From Thermosaccharophagus gerlachensis (lineage in GTDB: Bacteria; Armatimonadota; Fervidibacteria; Fervidibacterales; Thermosaccharophagaceae), in contig JBGOEV010000021.1 of NCBI GenBank assembly GCA_041538025.1, positions 1-35,592 on the forward strand: 35,592 bases of DNA, given 5' to 3'. This document shows, piece after piece, positions 8,457 through 17,166 of this stretch. The notes beneath the pieces were generated by a model. The model was not told the origin of the DNA and did no database searches. It was given only the letters and a program-made list of their open reading frames with translations. The translations under genes and the position numbers were made by a program. Position 1 is the first letter of the stretch. Each line of letters begins with the position of its first letter.

Positions 8457-10541
8457 TCAAATGTCCAACTCATTTTCAACTTCCTTTGCGTGCGCTTCAA
8501 TGAGCTTTCGGCGAGCCTCAACGCTTTCTCCCATGAGTATTGTGAAGAGCTCATCGGCTTTCTTTGCGTCTTCAACTTTGACTTGAATCATTACCCTCGT
8601 GTTCGGATTCATCGTAGTTTCAGCGAGCTGGTCTGGGTTCATCTCGCCAAGACCTTTGTAGCGTTGCACAGAGGCATTCTTGAACTTCTTGAGAATCTCG
8701 TCCCTTTGCTTATCGTCATATGCGTAATGAATTTCACGACCATGCCTTATGCCATATAGAGGTGGCTTAGCAATATACACATGACCTCGTTCAACGAGTG
8801 GACGCATGTAACGGAAAAGGAATGTCAAAAGCAAAGTTCGTATGTGGCTACCGTCAATGTCAGCGTCGGCTAAGAGGATGATGCGTCCGTAGCGCAACTT
8901 GCTTATGTCAAAGCCACCGTCCTCTTCCCCTTCCGATTTGCGTTTCTTTCCTTCCCCGTGAGAGACTATGCCTGTCCCAATCGCTGCTATGATCGCCCTT
9001 ATCTCTTCGTTGTTTAGCACCTTCTCAAGACGATGCTTCTCAACATTTATGACCTTCCCTCTAAGTGGCAATATGGCTTGCGTGCGTCTATCACGACCTT
9101 GCTTAGCGGTTCCACCAGCTGATTCGCCCTCAACGATAAACAGCTCACAGCGTTGTGGGTCTCTTTCTGTGCAGTCTGCGAGCTTGCCTGGCAAACCTGA
9201 TTCATCAAGGGCGCTCTTCCTCCTAACCAGTTCAGCAGCCCTCTTTGCAGCTTCGCGTGCTTTAGCTGCATTTATGGCTTTTGCTATAATGCGCCTTGAT
9301 GGAGTTGGGTTCTCGTCAAAGTATCTGCTCAAGCCTTCGTGAGTTATGGAATAAACTATGCCTTCAACTTCGCTGTTCCCGAGCTTATGCTTAGTTTGAC
9401 CTTCAAACTGCGGGTGAAGCAATTTGACGCTTATGACCGCCGTCAAACCTTCCCGCACATCGTCTCCAACCAAGTTTTGATCCTTCTCCTTCAGCATGTT
9501 GAACCTTCTCGCATACAGGTTAACGACTCGTGTGAGGGCGTTCTTGAAGCCAGTCTCGTGAGTCCCACCGTCAACCGTCCTCACATTGTTTGCGAAAGAG
9601 ACGATGTTCTCCTGATACCCTTCGTTGTATTGGATCGCAATTTCAACTTCCACATCCTCTCTGCTACCTTTGATATAAATCGGGCGATGTAGCGTTTGCT
9701 TGCCCAAGTTCAGGTGCTGCACATATGCAGAAAGCCCTCCCTTCTCATGGAACTCAAAAGTTTCGCCTGTGCGTTCATCGGTGAGCGTTATCTTGACCTG
9801 TGGGTTGAGGAAGGCAAGTTCGTGCAGTCGTCGTGCTATGATTTCTTTCTGGAATTCGGTTGTCTCAAAGATGAGAGGGTCTGGCTTGAAACGGATAGTG
9901 GTGCCAGAGCGTTTTGAGCGTCCTATTGGCTTGAGCTCCGTTACAGGTTGACCACGCTCATAGCGCTGATACCAAATCTTTCCTTCCCTTGCCACTTTCA
10001 CTTCAAGCCACTCTGAGAGTGCATTGACAACTGAAACACCAACACCATGCAAGCCACCACTCACCTTATACCCACCACCGCCAAACTTACTACCAGCATG
10101 TAGCATAGTGAGGGCAACCTCAACTCCGGGGCGTTTCTCCTCTGGGTGTATGTCAACGGGTATTCCGCGCCCATCATCGGCAACGCTGACGGAATTGTCT
10201 TTGTGTATGATGACATCAATCCGCTTGCAAAAGCCTGCAAGGGCTTCATCAATGCTGTTGTCTACGACCTCGTCAACAAGGTGGTGAAGCCCCCTTACGC
10301 TCGTGTCGCCAATATACATTGCAGGGCGCTTCCTGACACCTTCCAAACCACGAAGCACTTGTATATGATGCGCTTGGTAGTTTGAAAGGTCTTCCACCTG
10401 CTCAGTGGCTTCACTCTCTGTCTCTTTTGTTACTTCTGTTACTTCAACATCGGCGCTTTCTTCCTTTTCTCCCTGCGATATGGTTTCCTCAATGAGAGAA
10501 AGTTGTTGGTTCGTTTTAGCTTTTTGTTTCCCTCTTCCCAT
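8457..10541 (-). CDS. gyrB: DNA gyrase subunit B
   Basis: A 694-residue type IIA topoisomerase B subunit; with GyrA it introduces negative supercoils at the cost of ATP. The GHKL ATPase domain shows VRKRPAMYIGDT, VDEVVDNSIDEALAG, DDGRGIPVDIHP and SGGLHGVGVSVVNALS. The TOPRIM domain shows FIVEGESAGGTAKQGRDR and DADIDGSHIRTLLLTF. The C-terminal QRYKGLGEMNPDQLAETTMNP is typical of GyrB. An N-terminal extension of about 50 residues, rich in Glu, Val and Thr, precedes the first conserved helix. The open frame continues far upstream, but the ATG at 10541 is preceded by GGAGGT at ideal spacing and the extra codons resemble nothing. ParE is the main alternative; the compact TOPRIM and C-terminal sequence favour GyrB. 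Confidence 0.96.
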   Translation of the reverse strand: MGRGKQKAKTNQQLSLIEETISQGEKEESADVEVTEVTKETESEATEQVEDLSNYQAHHIQVLRGLEGVRKRPAMYIGDTSVRGLHHLVDEVVDNSIDEALAGFCKRIDVIIHKDNSVSVADDGRGIPVDIHPEEKRPGVEVALTMLHAGSKFGGGGYKVSGGLHGVGVSVVNALSEWLEVKVAREGKIWYQRYERGQPVTELKPIGRSKRSGTTIRFKPDPLIFETTEFQKEIIARRLHELAFLNPQVKITLTDERTGETFEFHEKGGLSAYVQHLNLGKQTLHRPIYIKGSREDVEVEIAIQYNEGYQENIVSFANNVRTVDGGTHETGFKNALTRVVNLYARRFNMLKEKDQNLVGDDVREGLTAVISVKLLHPQFEGQTKHKLGNSEVEGIVYSITHEGLSRYFDENPTPSRRIIAKAINAAKAREAAKRAAELVRRKSALDESGLPGKLADCTERDPQRCELFIVEGESAGGTAKQGRDRRTQAILPLRGKVINVEKHRLEKVLNNEEIRAIIAAIGTGIVSHGEGKKRKSEGEEDGGFDISKLRYGRIILLADADIDGSHIRTLLLTFLFRYMRPLVERGHVYIAKPPLYGIRHGREIHYAYDDKQRDEILKKFKNASVQRYKGLGEMNPDQLAETTMNPNTRVMIQVKVEDAKKADELFTILMGESVEARRKLIEAHAKEVENELDI

Positions 10542-10680
10542 GATTTTACCTCCGTTGCTGGTTTGAAGGCGTAAGATGGGGTTGAAGCCAACTTTAATTT
10601 TAGCGCAAACTGACCTTGCATCGCCAGCAGTTGAATGAAGCGCATTCACCGAACATAATTTTTGAACTGCACTTCGCTTC

Positions 10681-12018
10681 TCACTCAACCAACGGCTTCC
10701 CCTTCGTCTCTGGTGCTGTGGGCAGGACAAACAACCCAAGGAGGAATATGAGCGAAAGGATTGAGCCAGCAGCTCTTATACCGTAGTTAGCCCTAAGGTG
10801 ACCGAATACGTAGGGACCAGCTATGGCAAGGTAGCGTGCAACATTGTAGCAGAAGCCAACACCAGTAGCCCTAAGGCGAGTTGGGTATAGCTCTGGGAAG
10901 TAAACTGCATAGCCACCAAACAGACTCGTTGTAAAGAAACCCATCATCGGGAAAAAGAGGAAAGCGTGTAATGGGCTTCTCGTGCCATAGAAAGTGAGGG
11001 GCACGGTGATAAGGCAAAACAAAAATGAGCATGCAAAGGCGCCTCTCCTTCCAATCTGCTCAGCAAGCCATGCCCATGCCAGTATGCCGAAGAACGCACC
11101 TGCGTTTTGCATCATTATGGCGATGCTTACAGCCCTTTCAGTTGATGTTTTAAGCTCTGGCAGGTTGTCCGGGTTAAGGACGCTACGCAGCAAATCTGGA
11201 GACCAAGTCCCAATTCCCCAGAAGCCAATAACACCAACCGCAGCCAAGCTTACACCAACGATTGTGTTGTGGCGCCATTTCCTATCTGTAAACAGCTCAA
11301 AGATGTTGCCCAGTTGGACAGCACCAACCGTTGCAGCTGACCTTGCTTTCTCCCAACGCTCTGGCTCTCGTATAAAAGCGCGTATGATGAGGACAAGCAA
11401 AGCCGGCAGGACACCAACCATGAAGACATAACGCCAACCAAGTTTTGGTGATGCACCAATCGTGAGGTTGATCAAGCCAGCAGTTATGTTGCCGAGAGCC
11501 GAAGAAGCTTGCATTATTCCAAGCGCGGTTGGGCGGGAATGTTCAGGGAACACCTCAGCGATCAACGCAGCGCCTGCACCAAACTCACCACCGACGCCAA
11601 GTCCACATAAGAAACGATAAATCGCAAACTCCCACCATGTCCTTGCCAACCCGCAAGCGCCAGTGAAACAGGCATAGAGCAGTATCGTGATTATCATTGC
11701 CCGTGTGCGCCCGAGCTTGTCGCCAACAATTCCGAAAAGGAAACCGCCTGTAGCCCATCCGAATATGAAGATGGCTTGCACTACCCCAGCATACATTGCC
11801 ACTTGTGGGTCTTCAGGACGAGCATTGAGTAGCTCCGCAAGCGCCGGCTGACGAGCCAGAACATATAGCCATTGGTCCATCGTATCAAAAGCCCACCCAA
11901 GTGACGCAACAACAAGAACGAGTATGTGATAACCTGTTAACCCCTCATACCATCTTCCCTTTCCTAACTCGTCCACGTTCGTCACCCCCTCGGCTTGGTT
12001 AAACAGCTTAAGGCACAT
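10681..12018 (-). CDS. MFS transporter, metabolite:H+ symporter-like
   Basis: A 445-residue inner-membrane carrier with about 12 transmembrane segments. The first inter-helix loop carries the MFS signature in GIVGDKLGRTRAM, repeated in weaker form after TM8 (AEQIGRRGAF). The stretch LCGLGVGGEFGAGAALIAEVFPEHSRPTALG is typical of the sugar/carboxylate symporter branch (SV2- and AAHS-like carriers), including the GEFGAG helix and the RPTALG loop. The substrate is unknown. The ATG at 12018 has AGAGAGG eight bases upstream; a GTG at codon 15 with its own GGGGGTGA is equally possible. It lies 139 bases before gyrB in the same direction and diverges from the nitroreductase gene. No sugar-catabolic neighbour helps to name its cargo. 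Confidence 0.9.
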   Translation of the reverse strand: MCLKLFNQAEGVTNVDELGKGRWYEGLTGYHILVLVVASLGWAFDTMDQWLYVLARQPALAELLNARPEDPQVAMYAGVVQAIFIFGWATGGFLFGIVGDKLGRTRAMIITILLYACFTGACGLARTWWEFAIYRFLCGLGVGGEFGAGAALIAEVFPEHSRPTALGIMQASSALGNITAGLINLTIGASPKLGWRYVFMVGVLPALLVLIIRAFIREPERWEKARSAATVGAVQLGNIFELFTDRKWRHNTIVGVSLAAVGVIGFWGIGTWSPDLLRSVLNPDNLPELKTSTERAVSIAIMMQNAGAFFGILAWAWLAEQIGRRGAFACSFLFCLITVPLTFYGTRSPLHAFLFFPMMGFFTTSLFGGYAVYFPELYPTRLRATGVGFCYNVARYLAIAGPYVFGHLRANYGIRAAGSILSLIFLLGLFVLPTAPETKGKPLVE

Positions 12019-12100
12019 ACACCCGCCTCTCTAAACCCTATGATGCAACCGAGGGAAAATAATGCTAACATGTGAGATGCGCGATGCGAGTTGAGTAGCT

Positions 12101-12129
12101 TTGTTTGAATTGTGCTTCAAAATGATAAT
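12101..12129 (+). promoter_or_regulatory. candidate sigma-70 type promoter for the nitroreductase-ether lipid operon
   Basis: TTGTTT at 12101-12106 and GATAAT at 12124-12129 are separated by 17 bases, and the predicted start would fall near 12136, about 20 bases before the nitroreductase ATG. The fit is moderate; it is the best pair in the divergent gap. Confidence 0.4.
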
Positions 12130-12154
12130 GAGTTTTTGGTGGAGGTGGTCAGGG

Positions 12155-12673
12155 ATGCAAAAGGATGCTATCACAGCGATAATGGAAAGACGCAGTGTGC
12201 GTAAATACAAGCAACAGCCAATCCCTAAGGAACACCTCATGATGATACTTGAAGCTGGCAGGCAAGCTCCATCGGCTGGTAACAGGCAGCCTTGGAGGTT
12301 TATCGTGGTCAAAGACAAAGAAGTGAAGCAAAAGCTTGGCGAGGCATGCAACAACCAGACTTGGATAGCAGATGCCGATGTTATTATCGCCGGTTTAAGT
12401 GTTCCAAGTGAAAGTGAGCGGTGGCACGATAAGGATGTCATGATAGCAATGCAAAACATGATAATAGCTGCAACCTCGCTTGGATATGGCACATGTTGGA
12501 TAGGCGCTTTCAACGAGGAGAAGGTTAAACAGGTTCTTGGGATACCAGAGGGCATCAATGTTGTTGCGCTCACACCAGTTGGTGTGCCAGATGAAAGCCC
12601 AAAACAGCGACCAAGAAAAGAAATGAAAGACATCTTCTATCTGGACAGGTATGGGAAGGAACTGCAATTTTGA
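12155..12673 (+). CDS. nitroreductase family FMN-dependent oxidoreductase
   Basis: A 172-residue flavoprotein of the nitroreductase superfamily. The FMN-phosphate-binding RRSVRKYKQQPIP lies at the N-terminus, followed by LEAGRQAPSAGNRQPWRFIVV, the classic second motif. The glycine-rich segment ATSLGYGTCWIGAF and the C-terminal VALTPVGVPDESPKQRPRK complete the fold. At this length it is one of the short, minimal members. Such proteins reduce nitro compounds, quinones or enones with NAD(P)H, and some serve dedicated biosynthetic roles. The ATG follows GGAGGTGG; an earlier in-frame start at 12101 lacks a ribosome site and overlaps the promoter. It is 44 bases upstream of the ether-lipid-type fusion gene in the same direction, so an accessory redox step for lipid synthesis is possible but unproven. 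Confidence 0.92.
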   Translation: MQKDAITAIMERRSVRKYKQQPIPKEHLMMILEAGRQAPSAGNRQPWRFIVVKDKEVKQKLGEACNNQTWIADADVIIAGLSVPSESERWHDKDVMIAMQNMIIAATSLGYGTCWIGAFNEEKVKQVLGIPEGINVVALTPVGVPDESPKQRPRKEMKDIFYLDRYGKELQF

Positions 12674-12717
12674 GTTCGTTGACCATAGTGGTAACAGCGG
12701 ATATGAGGTGAGTTTGG

Positions 12718-15700
12718 ATGGGCGTGGAGTTGCCGAGGGTAAGGGATTTCTACAGAGAAAAAACGTTGCTCATAACTGGTGGGAGTGGCTTTGTTGGGAA
12801 GGCTCTCATAGCCAAGATTTTGAAGGACTTGAGATGCATTCGCAAAGCTTATGTGCTCATACGGAAAAAGAGGTTGCCAAATGGCGATGTTGTTGGGGCG
12901 TCAAGAAGGTTGCATGAGGAGGTGTTACGCTCAGCTGCCTTTGAGCCACTAAAAAGAGAGCTTGGTGAGGAGTTTTATAGGCTTGTGGAGGAGAAGCTGA
13001 TACCAGTTGAGGGTGACTTGATGTGTGAGCTTTTAGGGATGTGCTATGAGACATATGAAGAGGTGCGAAACGAAGTTGACATCATCATTAACTGTGCAGC
13101 TGATGTATCTTTTGATGCCCCGATCGATGTGGCTATTAGGTTAAACACGATAGCGCCACTTAAAGTCATTGAGTTCGCCAAGTCCTGCAAAAGGAAACCC
13201 ATATTCATCCATGTCTCCACATGCTACGTAAATGCGATGCGAAATGGCTTTGTTGATGAAGAGCCACTCATGCCAAACATGTCAATGTGGCATCTGCGCC
13301 TTGGAAAGCCACCAGATGAAACTTCACTTGAGCCGTATGATGTGGATGAGGAGGTCAAAGCAATACTTAGGTGCATTGAGAAGCTGAATGAAGAGGCACA
13401 GTCTGAGAAGTTGAAGAGACGCCTTTTGAGGTCATCAAGCTATGGCAAAGATAAGTGTGACGATGAACTTATTGAATCGCTGTGCAAAGATTGGCTTAGA
13501 AGAGCTTTGGTAAATGAGGGGATGAAGTGGGCAAGGAGGAGGGGCTGGAACGATACCTACACATTCACGAAGGCGATGGGTGAGCAGTTTATAGTTCGCT
13601 ACCGTGATGATGTGCCGACGGTGATATTGCGCCCAGCGATAATTGAGAGCGGGATAAAAGAACCTTTCCCTGGTTGGATAGAAGGGCTAAGGATGGCAGA
13701 CCCGATAATCGTTGGCTATGGGCGTGGTAGGTTGCCAGACTTCCCCGGAGACCCAGATGCCATCATTGACTTCGTCCCCGTTGATTTCGTTATCAACGCC
13801 TTAATATGCTCTGCGATGCTTGCAGCAATCGAGCCTAAGAAATTGCATATCGTCCATGTAGCTACAGGCTCGGTTAACCCTCTCAAGTTTGGTGAGCTGT
13901 ATCGCATCGGTAGGGAATACTTCCTCCGCAACCCTTTGAGGCTACAGGATATCTCTGGTGTCCCAAAGTATCCCGAGTGGACATTCCAAAGGAAGGAGGA
14001 GTTTGTAAGGAAGCTTCGTATGCGTCGTTTCGTTATCAGCATGCTATGTCAGGTGGCTAAAAGGTTTAGCTTCGTTAAATGGATAAGGAAGTTGGTTTCA
14101 AAACTGCAAACGATGCAAACTGCCCTTGAGAGGTTGCGCTACTTCGTTGAACTATATGGCTCTTACACGCAGGTTAAAGCACGTTATGAGGCGACAAACT
14201 TGCTCAAGCTGTTCAATAGCTTGCATGAGGAAGATAAAAACGATTTCCCCTTTGATGTGCGTTCCATAGATTGGGTTGAATACATCCAGCGCATACATAT
14301 GCCGGGCTTGCTCAGATACGCCTTCGGTGTTGGAAGCTTTGAAGCGCAAGTGATGAAGGCTGAATGCGCTGAGAGCAAGTCACTTGAGCCAGAAGGGGTT
14401 GCACATGAGCACAAGGTGCGCATCATCCCTGACTTGATAAAAAGAGCTGTTGCGATAAGTCCAGAGAAAGTGGCGATGCAAATAAAGCGTGACGGAAGAT
14501 GGGTCAGATACACATACAGAGATGTTGACCGCTTAAGGCGGATGATGGCTTCAATGTTGATTGAAGCTGGCTTGGGTTATGGTTCAAAGGTTTTGCTTTA
14601 CTCAGAGAACCAGCCTGAGTGGGGTATAGCTTATCTGGCTGCTTCAAGCATCGGTTGCACTGTTGTGCCAGTTGATAGGCAAATGCCACCTGAATACCTT
14701 CTCAAGGTGGCTGAATGGGTTGAGGCAACAGCGATAATGGCTTCAAACACATGCGCTAAGATGCTCGTCTCTTCGTGCTTTGCATCGCAAGCAACGCCGA
14801 AGCTGCTTGACATAAATAACTTTTGCAAGCCGTTTGGTGATGAGAGTTCAAGGGTGCCAACGCCAATTGACACAGATGAGTATGAGGCGAGGATCAACCC
14901 AGACGAAGTGGCATCAATCGTTTTACTCTCTGGTGCAACGCAAGAGCCAAAAGGGGTTATGCTTTCTCACCGCAACTTCATCTCAAACGTGCTTGCGATA
15001 GCAGAGCTACTTAAGCCAACAGCAGATGAGCACTTTCTATCCATACTGCCACTGAACCACACGCTTGAGTTTACTGGTGGTTTCCTTGTTCCGCTTTATG
15101 CATGTGCGACAATAACATACCTTCAAACATTGCGCTCAAAAGCAATAATTGAAACGATGCGTGAGGTTAAAGCCACATGCCTAATTGCGGTCCCGAGGGC
15201 TTTGCAGGTGCTCCGCAGTGCCATCTTCTCCAACATCAAGAGCCGTGGGAAGCTCATTTGGGCGTTGTTTCGTTTCCTTCTCTCGGTAAGCAAATTCATT
15301 TACTCTACGACGGGTTTGAAGGTCGGTAAATTCATCTTCTATGGGTTACAGGAAGCATTTGGTGGGAAGCTGAAAGCGATCATCAGTGGTGGTGCTCCAT
15401 TGCCAACTTGCATATTTGATGATCTGACAGCGATGGGCTTCACAATATGTGAGGGCTATGGTTTGACGGAGGCTTCGCCAGTCGTTTCCGTCAACACGCT
15501 TGAGCGTCAAAAGAGGGGTTCCGTTGGGTTGCCTTTGCCGGGAGTTCAAGTTAGGATTGCACAGCCAGATGAGAGGGGTGTGGGTGAAATACTCGTCAAG
15601 GGCGAAAATGTCATGCTCGGATACTTCAAGGATGAAGTGGCAACAGCACAGGCTTTGAAAGATGGGTGGTTGCACACCGGTGACCTTGGCTACATTGATG

Positions 15701-17166
15701 CTAACGGCTACTTGCACATCTGTGGGCGTTTGAAGGACGTCATAATCACCGCTGCAGGAAAAAATGTTTACCCGCAGGAAGTTGAGGCTCTTTATGGTGG
15801 CTTGCCCGATGTAAAGGAGATGTGTGTTGTAGGGATCTGGGATGAGGAAACACTCGGAGAGACAATGCACGCCGTCGTTGTCCCTGACGAGAAGTTCTGG
15901 GGCGATGAAAAGAAGCTTGAAGAATTCTCAAAGCATCTGCATGTGGCGATACGCAATATTTCAAAGCGCATACCATCATATCAACGCATCCAACGTGTCC
16001 ATATAATTACTCGTGAGCTCCCAAAGACACCAGCGTTGGGCATTGATAGAGCTGCGGTGAAAGCGATGTTGATAAGCGAGCGTAAGGCGGAGGAAGGAAA
16101 ACAGCCCACCGTATCTATGCGGACCGATGACGAGCTTGCAAAAGCTGTCATCAGCGCTGTTTCACAGGTGTCAAGGAAACCAAAAGAGTTAATATCGCTT
16201 GAGGATCACCTTGAGTTTGATTTGCAAATTGATTCGCTTGCTCGCTTGGAGCTTCTTTTAGCTCTTGAATCTCAGCTCAAGGTGAAGCTACCTGAGACAC
16301 TTATGGCGACACTCCAAACAGTAAAAGACATCGTTGAAGCCATCGGGGAAAGGATGACCGATGCTGAAAGCGTAGAAATTCCCCAAGTGAGAGTGCAACA
16401 AGACAGCTTTGTAAGTGCTATGAGCAGAAGGAGACCATCCAAGGTTGATGTTGATAAGTGGGTTAAGGCTGGCGTGCTAAAAAAGTTTGTCAGGTGGGTT
16501 TTGAGGAAAGCGCTTGGCGTAATCTTTCGGTTCTACTTTGGCTTTGAAGTGAAGGGGAAAGAGAAGTTGCCCTCTAATGCTCCTTTCATAATCGCAGCAA
16601 ACCACTGCAGTCACCTTGACACATGTGCAGTGATGCTATCGCTCGGCAAGCATGCGAGCAAGTTAAGGATACTTGGTGCTAAGGATTATTTCTTCAACTC
16701 AAAGCTCAGGGGTTGGTTCTTCAACACATTTCTGGGCGTCATACCATTTGACAGGCATGTTCGCATAGCTGAAGGGTTGCAGTTAGCTATTGAGGTGATA
16801 AAGGGAGGCTATCCCCTCCTTGTCTTCCCTGAAGGGACTCGCTCGCCGAATGGTGAGTTGCAACCGTTTAAACCTGGAGTTGGCTTGCTCGGTGTTGAGA
16901 CAGGTGTGCCGATTGTTCCCGTTTACATTGATGGCACTTTTGAAGCGCTCCCAAGAGATAGACGCATACCAAAGCCACAAAAAATATCTGTTCACATAGG
17001 CTCGCAAATAGATACGCGGCAATACAAGTATATGGTTGAGTGTGGGCTTATGCAAAGGCACGAGGCTTACAAAAGGGTTACAGCGCGAGTGCAGGAAGCC
17101 GTTAGAAGGCTGAAGGATAAAGCAATGGAGGTGAAACGAGATGAACCTCATCTTCATAATGCTTGA
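12718..17166 (+). CDS. ElbD-like fusion: fatty acyl reductase, acyl-AMP ligase, ACP and PlsC acyltransferase
   Basis: A 1482-residue four-part enzyme. Residues 15-450: male-sterility/FAR-type reductase, NAD(P)-binding TGGSGFVG at 20-27 and catalytic Y281/K285 in YTFTK. Residues 570-1115: AMP-forming ligase with a weak ATP loop SGATQEPKG (738-746), EGYGLTEASP, HTGD (986-989) and GRLKD (1003-1007). Residues 1125-1220: acyl carrier domain, phosphopantetheine Ser S1173 in IDSL. Residues 1245-1480: PlsC acyltransferase with HX4D (H1296, D1301) and FPEGTRS (1370-1376). This set matches ElbD of Myxococcus xanthus, a multifunctional ether-lipid enzyme. The likely scheme is acyl activation and loading, reduction to a fatty alcohol, and acyl transfer in alkyl-glycerol lipid formation. 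GAGGTGA precedes the ATG. Domain calls are firm; the product is inferred. Wax or fatty-alcohol synthesis is an alternative. Confidence 0.92.
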   Translation: MGVELPRVRDFYREKTLLITGGSGFVGKALIAKILKDLRCIRKAYVLIRKKRLPNGDVVGASRRLHEEVLRSAAFEPLKRELGEEFYRLVEEKLIPVEGDLMCELLGMCYETYEEVRNEVDIIINCAADVSFDAPIDVAIRLNTIAPLKVIEFAKSCKRKPIFIHVSTCYVNAMRNGFVDEEPLMPNMSMWHLRLGKPPDETSLEPYDVDEEVKAILRCIEKLNEEAQSEKLKRRLLRSSSYGKDKCDDELIESLCKDWLRRALVNEGMKWARRRGWNDTYTFTKAMGEQFIVRYRDDVPTVILRPAIIESGIKEPFPGWIEGLRMADPIIVGYGRGRLPDFPGDPDAIIDFVPVDFVINALICSAMLAAIEPKKLHIVHVATGSVNPLKFGELYRIGREYFLRNPLRLQDISGVPKYPEWTFQRKEEFVRKLRMRRFVISMLCQVAKRFSFVKWIRKLVSKLQTMQTALERLRYFVELYGSYTQVKARYEATNLLKLFNSLHEEDKNDFPFDVRSIDWVEYIQRIHMPGLLRYAFGVGSFEAQVMKAECAESKSLEPEGVAHEHKVRIIPDLIKRAVAISPEKVAMQIKRDGRWVRYTYRDVDRLRRMMASMLIEAGLGYGSKVLLYSENQPEWGIAYLAASSIGCTVVPVDRQMPPEYLLKVAEWVEATAIMASNTCAKMLVSSCFASQATPKLLDINNFCKPFGDESSRVPTPIDTDEYEARINPDEVASIVLLSGATQEPKGVMLSHRNFISNVLAIAELLKPTADEHFLSILPLNHTLEFTGGFLVPLYACATITYLQTLRSKAIIETMREVKATCLIAVPRALQVLRSAIFSNIKSRGKLIWALFRFLLSVSKFIYSTTGLKVGKFIFYGLQEAFGGKLKAIISGGAPLPTCIFDDLTAMGFTICEGYGLTEASPVVSVNTLERQKRGSVGLPLPGVQVRIAQPDERGVGEILVKGENVMLGYFKDEVATAQALKDGWLHTGDLGYIDANGYLHICGRLKDVIITAAGKNVYPQEVEALYGGLPDVKEMCVVGIWDEETLGETMHAVVVPDEKFWGDEKKLEEFSKHLHVAIRNISKRIPSYQRIQRVHIITRELPKTPALGIDRAAVKAMLISERKAEEGKQPTVSMRTDDELAKAVISAVSQVSRKPKELISLEDHLEFDLQIDSLARLELLLALESQLKVKLPETLMATLQTVKDIVEAIGERMTDAESVEIPQVRVQQDSFVSAMSRRRPSKVDVDKWVKAGVLKKFVRWVLRKALGVIFRFYFGFEVKGKEKLPSNAPFIIAANHCSHLDTCAVMLSLGKHASKLRILGAKDYFFNSKLRGWFFNTFLGVIPFDRHVRIAEGLQLAIEVIKGGYPLLVFPEGTRSPNGELQPFKPGVGLLGVETGVPIVPVYIDGTFEALPRDRRIPKPQKISVHIGSQIDTRQYKYMVECGLMQRHEAYKRVTARVQEAVRRLKDKAMEVKRDEPHLHNA

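Noticed and set aside
10542..10739. Upstream extension of gyrB to 10739
   Set aside because: The GGAGGT site fits the ATG at 10541, and the extra codons overlap the MFS gene end.
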